A stretch of DNA of 64,000 nucleotides from Clostridium sp. 12(A) (GTDB taxonomy: Bacteria; Bacillota; Clostridia; Lachnospirales; Lachnospiraceae). The notes beneath the pieces were generated by a model. It was given only the letters and a program-made list of their open reading frames with translations. It did no database searches and was not told the origin of the DNA. Positions 27,276 to 36,598 of the stretch are shown here, piece after piece. Position 1 is the stretch's first letter; the number at the start of each line of letters is the position of its first letter. The stretch is taken from positions 496,001 through 560,000 of the forward strand of contig JAGI01000003.1 in assembly GCA_000526575.1 (NCBI GenBank), read 5' to 3'. The position numbers and the translations under genes were made by a program.

Positions 27276-28115
27276 TTACCTCTGGGATAATGCAGCAATC
27301 ACAAGATGCTTTGCCAACACAGCGGTAGTAACAGCGCCCACCCCGCCAGGAACTGGTGTTGCCATGGTTGCGATTCCTTCCAGGGATTCGAAATCCACAT
27401 CGCCGCAAAGTTTTCCGTTTTCATCCACATTGATTCCCACATCAATGACAACGGCACCAGTTCCAACGTAGGAGCCGTCAAGCATCTTTGCCCGGCCTAC
27501 GGCCGCAACCAGAATATCTCCCTGTTTGCAGGTCTCCTTTAGATTCTCCGTCCGGGTGTGGCAGATCGTAACGGTGGCATTTTCCTTTAACATCAGCATG
27601 GAAAGGGGGCGGCCGACCACCATACTTCTGCCGACCACAATTACCTTTTTACCTGTCATGGGGATTTCATTGGCCTTTAGAACCTCGACCACAGCTTCTG
27701 CAGTACAAGGTGCAAATCCGGATTCATCTCCTGCAAAGACCTTGGCAATGTTAACAGGGGAAATGCCGTCTAAATCCTTTTTCGGCTGGATCATTTCCTC
27801 GATATCTTTTTCCCTGATCTGCTCAGGCAGGGGGCGAAGCAGCAGGATTCCCTGAATCTCAGGATTTTCATTGATCTTTGAAAATTCCCGTTTAAAATCC
27901 TCATCGCTGATATCACCTGGAAAGGCAAAGCTTTCTGCCAGAAGGCCGAATGCCTCCATCTTTTTTAAAGCTCCCCGCTCATAGGAAAGATCATCGGGCC
28001 GCTCTCCTACTCTTACGATTGCAAGCTTCGGTGTACTTCCTGTCATTCCCTTACAAAGCTCATCCACCTGTTCCCTGATTTTAGCAGATACTTCTGCACC
28101 CTTTAATGTTATCAC
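27276..28115 (-). CDS. folD: Methylenetetrahydrofolate dehydrogenase/methenyl-THF cyclohydrolase FolD
   Basis: The 279-residue protein carries the family motifs LLRPLPEQI, KDLDGISPVNIAKV, the nucleotide-binding VVVGRSMVVGRPL and the C-terminal TPVPGGVGAVTTAVLAKH. It interconverts methylene-, methenyl- and formyl-tetrahydrofolate using NADP. The start is taken as GTG at 28115, which gives the usual length and has AAGGAGG 11 bases upstream. A longer frame would run 52 bases into fchA. It pairs with fchA, which suggests a shared one-carbon role. Confidence 0.93.
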   Translation of the reverse strand: MITLKGAEVSAKIREQVDELCKGMTGSTPKLAIVRVGERPDDLSYERGALKKMEAFGLLAESFAFPGDISDEDFKREFSKINENPEIQGILLLRPLPEQIREKDIEEMIQPKKDLDGISPVNIAKVFAGDESGFAPCTAEAVVEVLKANEIPMTGKKVIVVGRSMVVGRPLSMLMLKENATVTICHTRTENLKETCKQGDILVAAVGRAKMLDGSYVGTGAVVIDVGINVDENGKLCGDVDFESLEGIATMATPVPGGVGAVTTAVLAKHLVIAALSQR

Positions 28116-28132
28116 GGCTATTTTTGCCTCCT

Positions 28133-28765
28133 TTATTCTGTCTTTAACGCCGTTTCCACCTGCGTATAAATTTGATCTGCCCAAAGGATTCCTTCCTCTG
28201 AAACGTACTGAGCCCTTGCATTTAATTCTCTGGCTTTTTCCCGGTTGACCATTGTTTTTGTATTGATTAATACGTTCATCTTGGCTCCAAGGAGGGAAGC
28301 ACGGATCATCTGTACCCCTACTCCCACATCGCTGACCGCCAGGCGGCTTCCTTTGACTGCCAGAACCTCCATATGATTAAGAGCCTTTAAGCAAAGCTCC
28401 ATGACAGAAAGAGGCACCTGGGCAGCCGAAACAAGGAGATCTTCCAGGATTTCAGTTTTTTTCTTCTTTTCTTCCTCCGTTTTAGACGGAAGGGCATAAG
28501 CTTCGGCCAAAGGTGCAAATACAGCTGCATCCTCATCGGCAAGTCTCATAAATTCCTCTCTGATCTGGGAAAGGGATTGAAGGATAGACTGCATCTCCTC
28601 TTCCACCTCTGCATACTTCTTTTTACCAAGAGTCAAATTTACCACCATCTCACCGAGAGCCGTTCCAACTGCGCCTCCAAGACCAGCTGCACCGCCTCCC
28701 CCTGGTGTGGGGCTTTTGGATGAAAGCTGTTCTAAGAAGGAAGAAACTGTAAAATCCTGTATCAT
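28133..28765 (-). CDS. fchA: Methenyl-THF cyclohydrolase/formiminotransferase-cyclodeaminase family protein
   Basis: The 210-residue all-helical protein matches the FTCD cyclodeaminase family: SPTPGGGGAAGLGGAVGTALGEMV near the N terminus, and AVSDVGVGVQMIRASLLGAKMNVLIN near residue 145. Members in clostridia (FchA) convert methenyl-THF to formyl-THF or deaminate formimino-THF. Its stop lies just before the folD start, so the two form an operon. Confidence 0.9.
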   Translation of the reverse strand: MIQDFTVSSFLEQLSSKSPTPGGGGAAGLGGAVGTALGEMVVNLTLGKKKYAEVEEEMQSILQSLSQIREEFMRLADEDAAVFAPLAEAYALPSKTEEEKKKKTEILEDLLVSAAQVPLSVMELCLKALNHMEVLAVKGSRLAVSDVGVGVQMIRASLLGAKMNVLINTKTMVNREKARELNARAQYVSEEGILWADQIYTQVETALKTE

Positions 28766-28804
28766 TTGTCTATACCGCCTTTCAGAATGAAAATTTTATT
28801 TAAT

Positions 28805-28833
28805 ATTATATAAGGCTTTCTGGAAAAACACAA
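28805..28833 (-). promoter_or_regulatory. Promoter of fchA-folD
   Basis: Minus-strand TTGTGT (28828-28833) and TATAAT (28805-28810) are 17 bases apart, about 40 bases before the fchA ATG. The IS element begins only 17 bases upstream of the -35, so the promoter was left intact. Confidence 0.6.
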
Positions 28834-28849
28834 GGTTAACTTGAAAGGT

Positions 28850-30313
28850 GGGGATGCGGATGAAAAGTTGGACTCCAATGAACTCCGGAAGGATTAATGA
28901 AACGTGTATTCAAAGTATCAGCGAAAAAAGGCATTACAGCTATATGACCAATTAAAATCTGTCAGTAAAGTCATTCAGCAATTAGGATATCCGACTCGAA
29001 AAAGACTTTATGATTGGATTGCCGAGCGTAATGCTCCATCGAAAACTAAAGCAGTCAGGAACAAGTATAATAATACCCCAAATCATCCCAGACATCCCTC
29101 AGTTGAACTTAAGCTTGATACAATTCATCGTTGCTTTATGCTTGGGGAAAATGTACAATTAGTGTCAGAGGAAATTGGTTATAGCAGAGCCAGTATCTAC
29201 ATTTGGCGTAAAAAGTATATATTGAAAGGGGCTGCTGCACTTATGAATACGAATGACGACCCACGTGGCGATTTACCGGAAGGATCGCCTGCATCCAGCC
29301 CGGAAGTAGAGCAACTGAAGATACAAATGCAAGAGATGCAGCTGGAAATAGATATTTTAAAAGGAACACTTGATGCCTTAAAAAAAGACCCCGGCGTCGA
29401 TTTGACCGCTCTCAGGAATCGAGAGAAGGCAGTGATGATTGACGCCCTGAAAGATAATTACTCACTGCCATTGTTACTGCAGAAGTTAAAACTGTCTAAA
29501 AGCAGTTATTACTATCAAAAGAAGTGTCAGAGGCACTCTGATAAATATGTGGAATTAAGAGAGCATGTCCTGGAGCTGTTTAATGAAAACCAAGGCAGGT
29601 ATGGATACCGTAGAATCCATGCATTATTAGTGAAAGAAGGAATCCGTGTTTCGGAAAAAATAGTACGGAGACTTATGCTTGAGTGTGGGGCAACGGTCAA
29701 AATAAAACGTCGGAATAAGTATAACTCATACAAAGGAGAGCTTACACCGGCAGTCCCTAATCTCATTCAGCGAGATTTTCACGCAGACATGCCAAATCAG
29801 AAATGGCTGACTGATATCACGGAGTTTGCCCTTCCAGAGGGGAAAGTATATCTATCGGCGATGATTGATTGTTTTGATGGAATGCTGCCGGCTTGGAACA
29901 TAAGCAAGGTTCCCGATGCTCATCTTGTCAACCGAATGCTGGATCATGCCCGCTATAGACTGAAGAAAGAGGAGCACCCGGTCATCCATACTGATCGGGG
30001 TTGCCATTATCGATGGCCAGGGTGGATATCACGAATGGCAGAATCCGGCCTTAAGCGTTCTATGTCAAAGAAAGGCTGCTCTCCGGATAATTCCGCATGT
30101 GAAGGATTCTTTGGACGCCTGAAGAACGAGATGTTTTATAATCGCAGCTGGACAAAGATATCAATTGAGCAGTTTATCACCATTCTTAATAATTACTTGA
30201 TTTGGTATAATGAAACCAGGATTAAAGTATCACTTAAAAATATGAGTCCATTGGAATACCGGCAAAGTCTTGGATTTGCATGATATACAGTCTAAGAAAT
30301 TGTCCGCATCCCC
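28850..30313 (+). mobile_element. IS3-family insertion sequence, complete (about 1464 bp)
   Basis: The ends are inverted repeats: GGGGATGCGGA at 28850-28860 and its complement at 30303-30313, with weaker similarity extending to about 25 bases. The element is flanked by a GGT direct repeat at 28847-28849 and 30314-30316, a 3-base target duplication as expected for the IS3 family. It contains a single intact transposase gene. It replaced the 3' end of the AraC/SpoT-like gene on its right. Confidence 0.88.
28904..30283 (+). CDS. IS3-family transposase
   Basis: The 459-residue protein is a single-frame IS3-type transposase. The N-terminal 110 residues hold two helix-turn-helix segments, followed by a coiled coil (EVEQLKIQMQEMQLEIDIL), an HTH_21-like region (GRYGYRRIHALL) and the DDE integrase core. 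Catalytic residues are Asp in WLTDITEF, Asp in VIHTDRGCHYR and Glu in CEGFFGRLKNEMF. Unlike many IS3 members there is no orfA/orfB frameshift. The start is GTG with GGAAGGA upstream. The gene is intact, so the element may be active. Confidence 0.95.
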   Translation: MYSKYQRKKALQLYDQLKSVSKVIQQLGYPTRKRLYDWIAERNAPSKTKAVRNKYNNTPNHPRHPSVELKLDTIHRCFMLGENVQLVSEEIGYSRASIYIWRKKYILKGAAALMNTNDDPRGDLPEGSPASSPEVEQLKIQMQEMQLEIDILKGTLDALKKDPGVDLTALRNREKAVMIDALKDNYSLPLLLQKLKLSKSSYYYQKKCQRHSDKYVELREHVLELFNENQGRYGYRRIHALLVKEGIRVSEKIVRRLMLECGATVKIKRRNKYNSYKGELTPAVPNLIQRDFHADMPNQKWLTDITEFALPEGKVYLSAMIDCFDGMLPAWNISKVPDAHLVNRMLDHARYRLKKEEHPVIHTDRGCHYRWPGWISRMAESGLKRSMSKKGCSPDNSACEGFFGRLKNEMFYNRSWTKISIEQFITILNNYLIWYNETRIKVSLKNMSPLEYRQSLGFA

Positions 30314-31187
30314 GGTGTGGAAAGGAAAGATCGTCAAGCTCTGATCTGAGCCTGATATCTCCATACTTTGCCGCAAGGGGCGAAAAGATTCTCACCGTCT
30401 CTTCTGCCCGTTTCTTAAAGGTGGCCGGATCTACAAATTCTATGGTCCGCATATTGTGAAGACGGTCCGCCAATGCAATCAAAGCACCACGGTCATCGGT
30501 ACATATGCCTGTTTTTTGAAACTCTTCGTAGGCATAGAGTATCTCTTTGATGATTCCTTCTTCCTCCCATTTTACTGCATCATGAAGAAGTCCAGCGCCT
30601 ACCGTCATAAAGTCTGCTCCCATGTCTGCTAAGAGTATGGCTACCTTTAAGGGATGGGTAATGTATTCCTCTCCAGAATACCGCTTTTGTCCCTGATGGA
30701 AATGAAATGCCTTTTCATATAGGTTTCTCAGTTTTTCCGGTTCATATTCTGTACCATTTTCATTTAGAGTATTTAAAAGCTCTTTATAAAGTTCTTCCGG
30801 TTCCTTTAAGTTTTCTGTATTTTTTAAAGATAATCCCATGGTGTCTCCTTTCCATGATTGGTCACGGAGATGAAACGCTCTTAACAGCGCGGGAGAATAG
30901 CCGAACTGGCTGATAAAGGCTTTGGCAAAGCCGCCATGGGTATCCCAGCCATAATCGAGAGCCACATCTAAGATTTTCCTGCCTCTGGATATTTCTCCGG
31001 CTGCCGCAAAAAGACGTCTCTGCTTTAGATATTCCATGGGAGACGCTCCCACCTTTTCCTTAAAACATCTGGAAAAATACCAGGGGGAATAGCCTGCCCA
31101 TGCGCTTAAAGCTTCCACTGTCAGATTCTCTTTTAAATGCTCTTCCATATAGAGGGTACATGACAAGGCCCATTCTCCTCTTTTCAT
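30234..31187 (-). CDS. AraC-type HTH / SpoT-like HD-hydrolase fusion, C terminus altered by IS insertion
   Basis: Residues 1-110 are an AraC-type double helix-turn-helix (LTVEALSAWAGYSPWYFSRCFKEKVGASPMEYL). Residues about 140-291 match the (p)ppGpp hydrolase domain of RelA/SpoT: YITHPLKVA, AGLLHDAVK, ALADRLHNMRT, and SPLAAKYGDIRLRSELDDLSF. The ED pair after the HD motif (HDxxED in Rel/SpoT) is replaced by KW, so catalysis may be altered. The last 26 residues (from RGCGQF) are encoded by the IS end. Joining the flanks without the IS restores PHLSS and a stop, a native length near 294. AGGAGG precedes the ATG at 31187. Confidence 0.8.
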   Translation of the reverse strand: MKRGEWALSCTLYMEEHLKENLTVEALSAWAGYSPWYFSRCFKEKVGASPMEYLKQRRLFAAAGEISRGRKILDVALDYGWDTHGGFAKAFISQFGYSPALLRAFHLRDQSWKGDTMGLSLKNTENLKEPEELYKELLNTLNENGTEYEPEKLRNLYEKAFHFHQGQKRYSGEEYITHPLKVAILLADMGADFMTVGAGLLHDAVKWEEEGIIKEILYAYEEFQKTGICTDDRGALIALADRLHNMRTIEFVDPATFKKRAEETVRIFSPLAAKYGDIRLRSELDDLSFPHRGCGQFLRLYIMQIQDFAGIPMDSYF

Positions 31188-31273
31188 TCCGCTGCCTCCT
31201 GTAATTGGTTTCCCACGTGGTAACCTGATTATAGCAGAATGAAAAGAGGCTTGCTGCTCCAAATTTGCCTTTT

Positions 31274-31324
31274 TTAGAATTTTTAGAACTTCAAGAATAT
31301 TTAGAATCAATAAAATGATTAGAA
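31274..31324. repeat. Degenerate 9-base tandem repeat upstream of the AraC/SpoT-like gene
   Basis: TTAGAA (or CAAGAA) recurs at 31274, 31283, 31292, 31301 and 31319, that is every 9 bases with one unit lost. It lies between the argD stop and a TATAAT at 31228-31233 on the minus strand, upstream of the promoter of the fusion gene. Confidence 0.55.
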
Positions 31325-31341
31325 TGATTGGTAAAAACTGA

Positions 31342-32541
31342 TTATTTCAATGTCTTTAAAACCGCTTCCAGCTTCACGACCATATCATCTACATGTTCCT
31401 TCTCAATGACAAGAGGCGGAACCAGACGGATTACATTCGTACCTGCGCTGATGATAATAAGCTTTTCTTCCAGGATTGCCTTTTCAGCCACTGGAGCCAC
31501 TGGCACAGAAAACTCCAGTCCCTGGATTAAGCCCACTCCCCGGTGTCCGGTTATCACCGGATACTTTTTTACAAGCTCCTCCACCTTTTCCCAAAGATAA
31601 TTTCCCACCTCTTTGACGTGGTTCACAATATCTCTGTTCTCAAAGATTTCAAGAACCTTTGCTGCCGCGGCCGTCACAAAGGGATTGCCGCCGTAGGTGG
31701 TTCCATGATCTCCTGGTGCCATGGCTGTAGCGGCCTTTCCTGATGCTAAAAAGGCACCGATTGGAACACCGTTTCCAAGAGCCTTTGCAGCTGTCATCAC
31801 ATCGGGTTTAACGCCGTATTTCTGCCAGGCAAACATATCTCCTGTCCGCCCCATGCCGCACTGAATCTCATCCAGAATAAGAAGCATATCGTGTTCATCA
31901 CAAAGGGCTCTCACGCCTTTTAGAAATTCTTCTGTAGCAGGATAGATTCCTCCTTCTCCCTGAATCGTTTCCATGATTATGGCACATGTTTTATCATTGA
32001 CCAGTGTCTTTACGCTTTCTAAGTCATTGAAATCTGCAAACTTGATTCCTGGAATAAGGGGCTTAAATGGCTCCTGATATTTATTATTTCCGGTCACGGA
32101 AAGAGCTCCAAGGCTTCTTCCATGGAAGGAGTGGTTCATGGCAATGATCTCATGATCATGGCTGTTATCCTTATTATAGGCATATCTTCTGGCGATCTTT
32201 AACGCCCCTTCAATGGCTTCTGTACCACTGTTGGTGAAAAATACCTTATCCATCTGAGAAACCTTTAAAAGCCGTTCTCCCGCCTCTACCACCGGTACGT
32301 TATAAAACAGATTGGAGGTGTGAATCAGCTTATCCACCTGAGACTTTAAGGCATTGTCATATTCCTTATCATGGTAACCAAGGCCCATAACTGCAATTCC
32401 AGCGGTAAAGTCAAGATACTCGGTTCCATCGGTATCGTAAAGATGAACACCTTCTCCATGGTCAAATACCACGGGAAAACGGTTATAGGTCTTATAAATA
32501 TGCTCTTCTGACTGATCAATATACTCCTGTTTACTCAGCAT
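31342..32541 (-). CDS. argD: Acetylornithine aminotransferase
   Basis: The 399-residue PLP enzyme is a class III aminotransferase that converts N-acetylglutamate semialdehyde to N-acetylornithine in arginine synthesis. Signatures include [29 protein letters not shown], the cofactor Asp in [15 protein letters not shown] and the PLP Lys in [14 protein letters not shown]. The ATG at 32541 overlaps the end of argB by 11 bases, with GAGGAG upstream. It is the last gene of the argC-to-argD operon. Confidence 0.96.
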   Translation of the reverse strand: MLSKQEYIDQSEEHIYKTYNRFPVVFDHGEGVHLYDTDGTEYLDFTAGIAVMGLGYHDKEYDNALKSQVDKLIHTSNLFYNVPVVEAGERLLKVSQMDKVFFTNSGTEAIEGALKIARRYAYNKDNSHDHEIIAMNHSFHGRSLGALSVTGNNKYQEPFKPLIPGIKFADFNDLESVKTLVNDKTCAIIMETIQGEGGIYPATEEFLKGVRALCDEHDMLLILDEIQCGMGRTGDMFAWQKYGVKPDVMTAAKALGNGVPIGAFLASGKAATAMAPGDHGTTYGGNPFVTAAAAKVLEIFENRDIVNHVKEVGNYLWEKVEELVKKYPVITGHRGVGLIQGLEFSVPVAPVAEKAILEEKLIIISAGTNVIRLVPPLVIEKEHVDDMVVKLEAVLKTLK

Positions 32542-33427
32542 GATAAAAACGCTCCTCTCCCGGACTGATAATTGCAGTTCCGATTCCTTTATTGGTGAAT
32601 ATCTCAAGAAGCAGGCAGTGTGGGATACGTCCGTCCATAATATGTACCCTGGATACTCCCTCCTTCATGGCATCAATACAGTTTTGAAGCTTTGGGAGCA
32701 TTCCACCCCCAAGGGTTCCACTGCCAACAAAATCCTCCGCTTCTTCAATGGACATTTCGGAGATGAGAGAGTCTTTATCTTTAAAATCCCGGTAGACCCC
32801 CTCCACATCCGTCAAAAAAGCCAGTTTCTCTGCTTTCACGGCTGTGGCAATGGCGCAGGCTGCGTCATCGGCATTGATGTTGTATGTCTTAAAGTCCTCG
32901 TCAAAACCAACAGGGCAGATGATAGGTAGAAAATCCTTTTCCAACAGATCATAGATAATCTGTGGGTCCACCTCAGTAATGTCTCCTACAAAGCCGATGT
33001 CCTCCCCATTAGAAAAGCGCTTTTTGCATTTTAACATCATTCCGTCTTTTCCGCTGATTCCTACCGCCTTGATTCCAAGCTCATTGACTAGCTGCACCAG
33101 ACTTTTATTCACCCGGTTAAGAACCATTTCCGCAATCTCCATGGTAGGCTCATCGGTTACCCGAAGTCCTCCCACAAACTGAGGCTCCATGCCAGCCATC
33201 TCCACCCAGCGGCTGATTTCCTTTCCGCCTCCATGAACGATAATGGGCTTAAAACCAACAAGTCTTAATAAAACCACATCCTGAATGACCTGTCGTTTCA
33301 GCTCCTCATCTACCATAGCGCTTCCACCGTATTTCACGACAATGATCTTTTTGTTAAATCTTTGGATATAAGGTAGGGCCTCAATGAGTACTTCTGCCTT
33401 CTGCATGATGCTTTGATCTAAATCCAT
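32531..33427 (-). CDS. argB: Acetylglutamate kinase
   Basis: The 298-residue amino acid kinase phosphorylates N-acetylglutamate. Visible motifs are [12 protein letters not shown] near residue 28, [10 protein letters not shown] near 63, and the nucleotide-binding [13 protein letters not shown] near 205. The N-terminal helix ([18 protein letters not shown]) is of the kind linked to arginine feedback inhibition in hexameric enzymes. It lies between argJ (gap 25 bases) and argD (overlap 11 bases). Confidence 0.97.
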   Translation of the reverse strand: MDLDQSIMQKAEVLIEALPYIQRFNKKIIVVKYGGSAMVDEELKRQVIQDVVLLRLVGFKPIIVHGGGKEISRWVEMAGMEPQFVGGLRVTDEPTMEIAEMVLNRVNKSLVQLVNELGIKAVGISGKDGMMLKCKKRFSNGEDIGFVGDITEVDPQIIYDLLEKDFLPIICPVGFDEDFKTYNINADDAACAIATAVKAEKLAFLTDVEGVYRDFKDKDSLISEMSIEEAEDFVGSGTLGGGMLPKLQNCIDAMKEGVSRVHIMDGRIPHCLLLEIFTNKGIGTAIISPGEERFYHAE

Positions 33428-33452
33428 AATGTTTTTCCTCCCTTATTTCCAG

Positions 33453-34676
33453 TTACGAACGGTAATCTGCGTTGATTTTTACATAGTCAAAGGTCAAATC
33501 ACAGCCCCAGGCTGTGGCGGTCGCCTCTCCCATTTTGATGTCTGCGGTAGCAGTCACTTCTGGCTCTGATAATATTTTGGTGGCTTCTTCTTCACTATAA
33601 GGAAGGGCTACGCCATCTTCTATAATTTTAAGCTTTCCGGCTGCGCTTTCAAAATATAAGTCTACCTTTTCCGGGTCAAACTGTGCCCCGGAATAGCCCA
33701 TGGCACAAAGGATTCTGCCCCAGTTGGCATCGTGGCCGAAGATTGCTGCCTTTGTCAGGCTTGAGGTAATGACTGACTTTGAAAGTGTTTTTGCCTGCTC
33801 CTTGGTTTCTGCTCCGATGATCTTCACCTCAAACAGTGCGGTACAACCTTCTCCGTCTCCTGCCATCTTCTTTGCCAGTGTCTCATTGACTTCGTGGAGT
33901 GCCTTTAAAAAGGTATGATAATCCTCATTTTTTTCTGTGATTTCCGGATTTTCCGCCAGGCCGTTGGCAAGGAGAAGTACGGTATCATTGGTGGAGGTAT
34001 CTCCATCAACGGAAATCATGTTATACGTGTCTTTAATGTCTTCCCGTAAGGCTTCTACCAGAAGCTCCTTTGAAATGGCGGCATCTGTGGTAATGAAGCT
34101 TAACATGGTGCACATATCCGGATGAATCATGCCGGAGCCTTTGCACATGCCTCCGATGGTAACCGTTTTACCTCCAAGCTCTATTTGAATAGCCACTTCC
34201 TTTTTCACCGTATCTGTGGTCATGATAGCAGTCGCCGCATCGGTTCCGCTCTCTATGCTTGAGGATAAATTAGGAGCCATGGCTTTAATTCCTGCCCGAA
34301 TCCGGTCCATGGGAAGCTGCATGCCAATGACTCCGGTGGAAGCTACCAATACAGCATCTGCCGGAATGGAGAGACACTCTGAGGCTTCCTTTGCTGTTTC
34401 CTGACAGTAGGAGTAACCTTCCTGACCGGTACAGGCATTGGCAATTCCTGCGTTCACTACTATAGCCTGTATGAATTTGGAATGGTCCACCATCTCCTTA
34501 TCCCATTTCACTGGTGCTGCCTTTACGATGTTGGTGGTATAGGTTCCTGCTGCCTTACAGGGAACTTCGCTGTAGATCATTGCCATATCTTTTCTGTCTT
34601 TATATTTGATTCCTGCTGCTGTGCAGGAAGCCTTAAATCCCTTTGCTGCTGTTACTCCGCCGATAATATCTTTCAT
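33453..34676 (-). CDS. argJ: Glutamate N-acetyltransferase/ornithine acetyltransferase ArgJ
   Basis: The 407-residue self-cleaving enzyme transfers the acetyl group from acetylornithine to glutamate, recycling acetyl groups in arginine synthesis. The autocleavage and nucleophile site is MCTMLSF within KGSGMIHPDMCTML near residue 187; Thr is the nucleophile. The ASTGVIGMQLPMDRI and HDANWGRILCAMGYSG motifs are intact. The presence of argJ explains why no argE is needed. GGGAGG precedes the ATG. Confidence 0.97.
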   Translation of the reverse strand: MKDIIGGVTAAKGFKASCTAAGIKYKDRKDMAMIYSEVPCKAAGTYTTNIVKAAPVKWDKEMVDHSKFIQAIVVNAGIANACTGQEGYSYCQETAKEASECLSIPADAVLVASTGVIGMQLPMDRIRAGIKAMAPNLSSSIESGTDAATAIMTTDTVKKEVAIQIELGGKTVTIGGMCKGSGMIHPDMCTMLSFITTDAAISKELLVEALREDIKDTYNMISVDGDTSTNDTVLLLANGLAENPEITEKNEDYHTFLKALHEVNETLAKKMAGDGEGCTALFEVKIIGAETKEQAKTLSKSVITSSLTKAAIFGHDANWGRILCAMGYSGAQFDPEKVDLYFESAAGKLKIIEDGVALPYSEEEATKILSEPEVTATADIKMGEATATAWGCDLTFDYVKINADYRS

Positions 34677-34693
34677 ATAATATCCTCCCTGGT

Positions 34694-35068
34694 CTATGGA
34701 AATGTATATCCTGCTTCTATCAGCTTTTCCATTGCCTTTTCATAATTTTCTTTTTTCACCAATATGTAATCCGTTTGAAAGGTCGAGACCGCAAAGATTC
34801 CGATTCCATGGTCTGCCAAAACAGTGGACAGTCTGGATAGTATCCCAGTCAGGGAAAAATCCAAAGTCCCCTCGATACGAAACGCCCGAAAACCATCTTC
34901 GCGCTCGATGGACTCCTTGGGAACCAAAGCGGTTTCACACACCAGGGAAAGTTCTTCATCGGTCTTTCCAAAGAACCAAAACTGGGAAGCCTGGATTTCC
35001 TGAGTCAGCTCTGAAAGTTCGGAGATCCTGCAAACGGTATAATCTCCTTTGATCTGTTTTAATTCCAT
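34694..35068 (-). CDS. ACT-domain protein (CASTOR-like)
   Basis: The 124-residue protein consists of two ACT-like halves, with the C-terminal half GTLDFSLTGILSRLSTVLADHGIGIFAVSTFQTDYILVKKENYEKA clearly of the ACT_7/CASTOR type. ACT domains bind amino acids allosterically. Its place inside the arginine operon suggests it senses arginine or an intermediate. AGGAGGAG lies just before the ATG, and the gap to the GNAT gene is 10 bases. No enzymatic domain is attached. Confidence 0.85.
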   Translation of the reverse strand: MELKQIKGDYTVCRISELSELTQEIQASQFWFFGKTDEELSLVCETALVPKESIEREDGFRAFRIEGTLDFSLTGILSRLSTVLADHGIGIFAVSTFQTDYILVKKENYEKAMEKLIEAGYTFP

Positions 35069-35078
35069 CTTACTCCTC

Positions 35079-35528
35079 CTATGGATTTACCATAAACTTG
35101 TTTTCAATATTTAATATATAATCATAGGAATTAACGTCTTCTCGCAGAGTAAAGCCTAAATCCTGCCAGAACTTATTTCCTACTTCGTTGGAGCAGAACG
35201 CAATCAAACTAACCTTGTTGATTCCTTCTTTTTTCAGTCTCAAAACAGCTTCCGAAACCATCTTATGTCCCACGCCCCTGCCTCTGTAATCACTGGCTAC
35301 ACATACGTGGTAAAAGCTTGCCTGTCTTCCATCGTGGCCGCTTAAAATGGTTCCTATAATTCTGCCGTCTTCCTCTGCAATTACACTGGTCTCTGGATTT
35401 CTTCTTAAAAAGCGGTCCACGCCCTCCCTGGAATCATCGAAGCTGCGAAGTGCAAATCCTTTGATTCCGGTCCAAAGCTCGTAAACCTTATCGTAATCCC
35501 CAGGTGTCATGGTTCGAATGATCATCAT
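35079..35528 (-). CDS. GNAT acetyltransferase in the arginine operon
   Basis: The 149-residue protein is a GNAT-fold acetyltransferase with the CoA-binding motif VASDYRGRGVGHKMV near residue 78 and a C-terminal FCSNEVGNKFWQDLGF. Its place between argC and argJ makes an N-acetylglutamate synthase role possible, filling in for argA. General GNAT similarity alone does not prove it. The start has AAGGAG upstream; the second ATG one codon later is equally possible. Confidence 0.85.
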   Translation of the reverse strand: MMIIRTMTPGDYDKVYELWTGIKGFALRSFDDSREGVDRFLRRNPETSVIAEEDGRIIGTILSGHDGRQASFYHVCVASDYRGRGVGHKMVSEAVLRLKKEGINKVSLIAFCSNEVGNKFWQDLGFTLREDVNSYDYILNIENKFMVNP

Positions 35529-35557
35529 CTGCTCCTTACTAAAATCAATTTACTCTA

Positions 35558-36598
35558 TTACGGAAACATGGGAATCAGCTTAAGACCCTTTTGTTCCGGA
35601 AGTCCAAAGAGAAGATTCATATTTTGAACCGCCTGTCCTGCGGCTCCCTTAACCAGATTATCCATGGCTCCCATCATGATGACCCGGTTGGTTCTCTCAT
35701 CCACCACCGCATTCACATCTACGAAGTTACTGCCTTCCACCCATTTCGTCTGAGGTGTGATGTCATCGTTTAATACCCGGACAAAATATTCCTTCTCATA
35801 ATATTTATGGTAGATTTCTTTGATTTCCTCATTGGAAACCTTTTTTGTAAGAGTTCCATATGCAGTCACCAGGATTCCCCGGTTCATTGGCACAAGATGA
35901 GGAGTAAAGCTGATGGTAACCGGATTTCCGGCTCCGTAGGAAAGTTGTTCTTCTATTTCCGGTGTATGTCTGTGAGTTCCTACGCCATAAGCCTTGATAT
36001 TTTCGTTGACTTCACAGTAAAGATTATCTACCTTAGCTCCTCTGCCAGCGCCGGAGGTTCCTGATTTTGCATCAATAATGATGCTGGCCGGGTCTATAAG
36101 GCCTTCCTTTACCAGAGGATAAATACTTAGAATCGAACAGGTAGGATAACAGCCTGGATTGGCAATCAGCCTTGCTTCCTTAATTTCTTCCCGGTTAAGT
36201 TCAGGGAGTCCGTAAACTGCTTCCTTAATATAATGAGGTGTTTTGTGGACCATTTTATACCATTCTTCGTATACTGCAACGTCCTTGATCCGGTAATCTG
36301 CACTTAAATCAATAACCTTTGTCTTTGATAGAATAGTGTCATTCAGCAGAGATGCCAGGTAACCCTGAGGTGTTGCCGTAAAGATTACATCTGCTTGTTC
36401 TGCCAAAGCTTCTATATTATCATCCAGACAGCTGTCTTCTACGATTCCAAACATATTTTGATATACAGAAGCATATTTCTGATCTACATAGCTTTTGGAA
36501 CCGTACCATATAATTTCCACATCATCTCTCTGGAGCAAAAGTCTTGCAAGCTCTCCTCCTGCATATCCGGTCGAGCCAATGATACCTGCTTTTATCAT
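35558..36598 (-). CDS. argC: N-acetyl-gamma-glutamyl-phosphate reductase
   Basis: The 346-residue NADPH-dependent enzyme reduces N-acetylglutamyl phosphate to the semialdehyde. The N-terminal Rossmann motif is GIIGSTGYAGGEL, and the active-site Cys is in LIANPGCYPTCS near residue 148. The segment DAKSGTSGAGRG and GTHRHTPEIEEQLS complete the family signature. The ATG at 36598 is favoured because GGAG is 8 bases upstream, while an ATG two codons earlier is too close to it. It is the first gene of the operon. Confidence 0.97.
   Translation of the reverse strand: MIKAGIIGSTGYAGGELARLLLQRDDVEIIWYGSKSYVDQKYASVYQNMFGIVEDSCLDDNIEALAEQADVIFTATPQGYLASLLNDTILSKTKVIDLSADYRIKDVAVYEEWYKMVHKTPHYIKEAVYGLPELNREEIKEARLIANPGCYPTCSILSIYPLVKEGLIDPASIIIDAKSGTSGAGRGAKVDNLYCEVNENIKAYGVGTHRHTPEIEEQLSYGAGNPVTISFTPHLVPMNRGILVTAYGTLTKKVSNEEIKEIYHKYYEKEYFVRVLNDDITPQTKWVEGSNFVDVNAVVDERTNRVIMMGAMDNLVKGAAGQAVQNMNLLFGLPEQKGLKLIPMFP

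Noticed and set aside
31274-31324. CRISPR-like array
   Set aside because: The units are 9 bases with no spacers, so it is a simple degenerate tandem repeat.
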